Shown: piece after piece, positions 7,085 through 9,605 of the stretch | How the letters are laid out: every line of letters starts with the position of its first letter | How positions within the stretch are numbered: position 1 is the first letter of the stretch | Origin: Gemmatimonadaceae bacterium | GTDB lineage: Bacteria > Gemmatimonadota > Gemmatimonadetes > Gemmatimonadales > Gemmatimonadaceae | Reading direction: 5' to 3' | Assembly: GCA_013813605.1 (NCBI GenBank) | Contig: JACCRL010000293.1 | Coordinates: 1-9,605, forward strand | DNA: 9,605 nt | Notes under the pieces: model-generated | What the model saw: only the letters and a program-made list of their open reading frames with translations | Database searches by the model: none | What the model was told of the DNA's origin: nothing | Position numbers and translations under genes: made by a program

Positions 7085-7632
7085 CGGGCAGAAAACAGGT
7101 CGCGACCCTTCTCCTTTTTCTCGGCGTTACCAGCGCCGCCCTGTTCGTGGGCAAGGAGTATTTCCACGACGAGCTGTTCCCGATCGAGATCGGCAGCCGC
7201 GCACCGGAGTTTCGCGCCGCGACCCTCGACGCCACGCCCACGGTGAAGACGCTCGCCGACTACCGGGGACAGGTGGTGCTGCTCAACATCTGGGCGACGT
7301 GGTGCCTGCCGTGCCGCGTCGAGATGCCGAGCATCGAGGCCCTGCACCAGTCTTACGCGGCGCAGGGCCTCAAGGTAGTTGCCGTCAGCATCGACGAGCC
7401 GGGCACCGAGGCGCAGATCCGCGAGTTCACCAAAAACTACAAGCTGACTTTCGACATTCTGCACGATCCCAAGGGACTGATCTCGAAGCAGTACGGCGTC
7501 ACCGGCTATCCCGAGACCTTTATCCTCGGCCGCGACGGAATCATCAGGAAGAAGCTGATGGCGGCCACCGACTGGAACTCTCCCGAAAATCGCGCCCTCG
7601 TCGAGCGGCTGCTCGGCGAGCGCTCCGGCTGA
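7081..7632 (+). CDS. Membrane-anchored TlpA/ResA-like thiol-disulfide oxidoreductase
   Basis: This 183-residue thioredoxin-fold protein has an N-terminal hydrophobic anchor at about 8-24 (TLLLFLGVTSAALFVG) after a basic GRK, so the domain should face the periplasm. The domain (about 36-180) follows AhpC-TSA/TlpA layout: IGSRAPEF, NIWATWCLPC with the redox pair Cys75/Cys78, SIDEPG, and the cis-Pro loop GVTGYPETF (Pro144). Members reduce protein disulfides, often apocytochrome c, but no cytochrome c maturation gene is nearby, so the substrate is unknown. ATG 7081 is preferred because it makes an ATGA overlap with rpe; an alternative GTG at 7066 lies inside rpe. The stop is TGA 7630-7632; tsaD follows after 2 nt. 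Confidence 0.94.
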   Translation: MTGRKQVATLLLFLGVTSAALFVGKEYFHDELFPIEIGSRAPEFRAATLDATPTVKTLADYRGQVVLLNIWATWCLPCRVEMPSIEALHQSYAAQGLKVVAVSIDEPGTEAQIREFTKNYKLTFDILHDPKGLISKQYGVTGYPETFILGRDGIIRKKLMAATDWNSPENRALVERLLGERSG

Positions 7633-7634
7633 AC

Positions 7635-8678
7635 GTGACGCGCATACTCGGCATCGAGACATCGTGCGACGAGACGTCTGCGGCAGTTCTCGAGGGCAGC
7701 GACGACGACGTGACGATGCGATCGCTCGTCATCCTCTCACAGGATGTGCACAAGGTCTTCGGAGGCGTCGTCCCGGAGATCGCATCGCGGGCACACCTCA
7801 CCAGCATCGCCCCCGTTGTCACGAAGGCGATCACCGAGGCCGGCATGTCGCTGGATGACCTCGATGCAATTGCGGTCACGAACGCGCCCGGACTGGTCGG
7901 CGCGCTGCTCGTCGGCGTCAGCTATGGAAAGGCGCTCGCGTTCTCGCGCGGAATTCCGCTGCTCGGCATTCATCACATGGAAGGTCATCTCTTCTCGGCC
8001 GCACTCGAGCATCGTGACGCCGTTCCTCCCTTCACGGCACTTCTGATTTCCGGCGGGCACACGCTGCTGCTCGATGTCGAGGCGTGGGGACGCTACCGCC
8101 TGCTCGGCGCGACGCGCGACGATGCGGCGGGTGAAGCGTTCGACAAGGTGGCAAAGCTGCTCGGACTTCCCTACCCTGGCGGCAGGCACATCGAGGAGCT
8201 CGCCCGCTCCGGAGATCCAGCGAAATTCCGATTCGGCCGGCCGATGCTGCGCAAGAATTCTACGCCGGATGACGCCGAGCACTACGCGTTTTCCTTCAGC
8301 GGGCTCAAGACGGCGGTGCTGAACGCCGTCAAGGCGTCACCCGACATCGATGCCGACAAGGCGGGCATCGCCCGTGGGTTCCAGGATGCGCTAATCGAGA
8401 CACTCGTCACCAAGACCCGCCGCGCGGCGGCGGCGTTCGGACGTCAGAGAGTGGTGATCGGTGGCGGTGTGGCGTGCAATCGCACTCTCGCACTGGCGAT
8501 GCGCGAAGCACTGGAGGTCGACGGCGCCGTTGTATTCACGCCGAGTCCGCGACTCGCCACCGACAACGCGGCAATGATCGCCCGCGCGGCCTTTTTTCGG
8601 TACGAGCTCGGTGAGCGCGCCGGCCTCGATCTCGGCGCGTACGCGACACGCCCTATCCCCGGCCTCGAAGCAGCCTAG
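7635..8678 (+). CDS. tsaD: tRNA N6-threonylcarbamoyladenosine transferase TsaD
   Basis: TsaD is the catalytic subunit that transfers threonylcarbamoyl from its AMP ester to A37 of ANN-decoding tRNAs, working with TsaB and TsaE (neither in this window). It has 347 residues, as expected. Motifs are ILGIETSCDETS (4-15), VPEIASRAH, HHMEGH with metal ligands His114 and His118, LISGGHT (137-143), DDAAGEAFDKVAKLLGL (162-178), YPGG, FSFSGLKTA, IGGGVACN (275-282) and TDNAAMIA with metal ligand Asp310. GTG 7635 is the only sensible start: it gives the strand-1 residues TRILGIETS, and the open frame further upstream runs out of phase through the thioredoxin gene. Only a weak purine stretch precedes it. 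Confidence 0.98.
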   Translation: MTRILGIETSCDETSAAVLEGSDDDVTMRSLVILSQDVHKVFGGVVPEIASRAHLTSIAPVVTKAITEAGMSLDDLDAIAVTNAPGLVGALLVGVSYGKALAFSRGIPLLGIHHMEGHLFSAALEHRDAVPPFTALLISGGHTLLLDVEAWGRYRLLGATRDDAAGEAFDKVAKLLGLPYPGGRHIEELARSGDPAKFRFGRPMLRKNSTPDDAEHYAFSFSGLKTAVLNAVKASPDIDADKAGIARGFQDALIETLVTKTRRAAAAFGRQRVVIGGGVACNRTLALAMREALEVDGAVVFTPSPRLATDNAAMIARAAFFRYELGERAGLDLGAYATRPIPGLEAA

Positions 8679-8690
8679 ATTTCAAGCGTA

Positions 8691-9545
8691 ATGGACACTA
8701 TCGAAGGAATCATCGTTCGCCCGCTGTCATACGACCTGGGCCCGCTTCAGCTCACCGGATTCGGGCTTGCTGTGCTGCTCGCCTTCGTCATCGCGCAGAT
8801 CATTGCGCAGCGCGAGCTAGCCCGCCGCGGCCACGACCCGGAGCCGATTGGCGATCTGATATTCGCAGCAGTCATCGGCGGATTGCTCGGCGGAAAGCTC
8901 TACTACGCGATCCTGATGAGTGACATGGGCGCGATCTTCAGCCGCGCCGGCTTCGTTTTCTGGGGCGGACTCATCGGCGGGATTTTCGCCGCCTACGTCG
9001 TTATCTGGAAAAAGAAGCTCAGCTTCCCGCGCATCAGCGACGTCGGCGGGCCGTGCATCGCCGCCGCATACTCAGTGGGCCGCACTGGGTGCTGGGCAGT
9101 CGGCGATGACTACGGACGCCCGTGGCAAGGCGCGCTCGCGGTCAAGTTTCCCGACGGCGCTCCAGCGTCGACCGTCGCGAACATGACGGAAATGTTCGGC
9201 ACGGCGGCACCGGCCGGCACGGCACCCGGCGACGTTCTCGCCGTCCACCCAACGCAGATCTACGAGACCGCGCTCGGCTTCGTGATGTTCATGATCCTCT
9301 GGCGCTTCCGCGGCCACAAGCACGCCGAGGGCTGGCTGATCGGATTCTACTGTGTGCTGGCCGGCATCGAGCGGTTTCTGATCGAGTTCCTGCGCGCCAA
9401 GGATGATCGATTCTTCCTCGGCGGCCTGACTGTCGCGCAGGTCATCGCGCTCCTGTTTGCGCTCGGCGGCGCCGCCTGGATGTACGCGCGCCGCAATCCA
9501 TCGCCGGGAGCCCCCGGCATTTACGCCAAGGGGACAGCAGCGTGA
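8691..9545 (+). CDS. lgt: Phosphatidylglycerol-prolipoprotein diacylglyceryl transferase (divergent Lgt)
   Basis: Lgt is a polytopic inner-membrane enzyme that moves a diacylglyceryl group from phosphatidylglycerol to the lipobox Cys of prelipoproteins. It has 284 residues with several membrane helices (for example about 22-40, 55-77, 86-105, 195-205, 214-224, 247-267). Family marks are FWGGLIGG (90-97), GRTGCWAVGDDYGRPW (130-145), HPTQIYE (186-192) and GIERFLIEFLR (225-235, holding the counterparts of E. coli Arg239 and Glu243). The central signature departs from the E. coli form GRIGNFINGELWG: Cys134 replaces Asn146 and Asp139 replaces Glu151, while Arg131 and Gly142 are kept (see findings). 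The ATG at 8691 lies 12 nt after tsaD with no clear ribosome site. The stop overlaps the next start as GTGA. Confidence 0.93.
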   Translation: MDTIEGIIVRPLSYDLGPLQLTGFGLAVLLAFVIAQIIAQRELARRGHDPEPIGDLIFAAVIGGLLGGKLYYAILMSDMGAIFSRAGFVFWGGLIGGIFAAYVVIWKKKLSFPRISDVGGPCIAAAYSVGRTGCWAVGDDYGRPWQGALAVKFPDGAPASTVANMTEMFGTAAPAGTAPGDVLAVHPTQIYETALGFVMFMILWRFRGHKHAEGWLIGFYCVLAGIERFLIEFLRAKDDRFFLGGLTVAQVIALLFALGGAAWMYARRNPSPGAPGIYAKGTAA

Positions 9546-9605
9546 AAAGAGAACTGAGTTCGGGCGCGAGCTTCCGCTTCACCTGCGGAGCGGTTGCATT
9601 TGCTG
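9542..9605 (+). CDS. Start of a downstream gene, cut by the window end
   Basis: GTG 9542 overlaps the lgt stop as GTGA, the same junction type as several upstream, and opens a frame that runs to the end of the window (21 codons). The peptide begins with a basic KRE and ends in CGAVAFA, which could be the start of a signal peptide or membrane helix, but it is far too short to identify. It is supported mainly by the junction pattern. Confidence 0.55.
   Translation, partial: MKRELSSGASFRFTCGAVAFA

Noticed and set aside
6933..7634. Long N-terminal extension of tsaD into rpe and the thioredoxin gene
   Set aside because: The frame is open but Arg/Pro-rich and overlaps two well-supported genes; TsaD begins naturally at GTG 7635.

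Overview
This is a GC-rich, gene-dense stretch of what looks like an ordinary bacterial chromosome. Thirteen genes lie on the + strand: eleven complete, one cut at each edge. Almost no non-coding DNA separates them; the largest gap is about 30 nt. Lgt, YajC and a membrane-anchored TlpA-type thioredoxin fit a diderm bacterium. My taxonomic hunch is Gemmatimonadota or a similar GC-rich phylum, based on protein flavour and gene order. This is an inference, because the window holds no marker such as 16S rRNA.

Layout. (1) Positions 2-1137: the 3' two thirds of tgt (tRNA-guanine transglycosylase), then yajC; the usual partners secD and secF do not follow. (2) Positions 1134-2618: def and fmt, the deformylase/formyltransferase pair for initiator Met-tRNA and nascent chains. 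(3) Positions 2654-4303: a thiamine-thiazole block, a TenI/ThiE-family protein (best read as TenI-like), thiS and thiG. (4) Positions 4300-7084: rsmB (16S rRNA m5C967 methyltransferase), a membrane protein with three PASTA repeats and no kinase domain, and rpe. (5) Positions 7081-9545: a TlpA/ResA-like thioredoxin, tsaD (tRNA t6A synthesis) and lgt (lipoprotein diacylglyceryl transfer). (6) From 9542: the first 21 codons of an unknown gene.

The genes look like one long co-transcribed unit. Several junctions are 4-nt stop/start overlaps (GTGA at 1134, ATGA at 3485, GTGA at 4300, ATGA at 7081, GTGA at 9542), and others abut with 0-2 nt between. This points to translational coupling. I see no internal promoter, terminator, RNA gene, CRISPR array, IS element or attachment site. 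The common theme is translation (tRNA and rRNA modification, initiator-Met formylation, N-terminal processing), with cofactor, pentose-phosphate and envelope functions interleaved.

I do not see an undescribed defence or mobile system. The points most worth a second look are: a kinase-less PASTA protein sitting where Firmicutes carry the PASTA kinase PrkC (def-fmt-rsmB-...-prkC-...-rpe); a TenI-like protein with Asn where the catalytic His of B. subtilis TenI is expected; an Lgt with a strongly divergent signature; and a Tgt pocket residue of the eukaryotic type.
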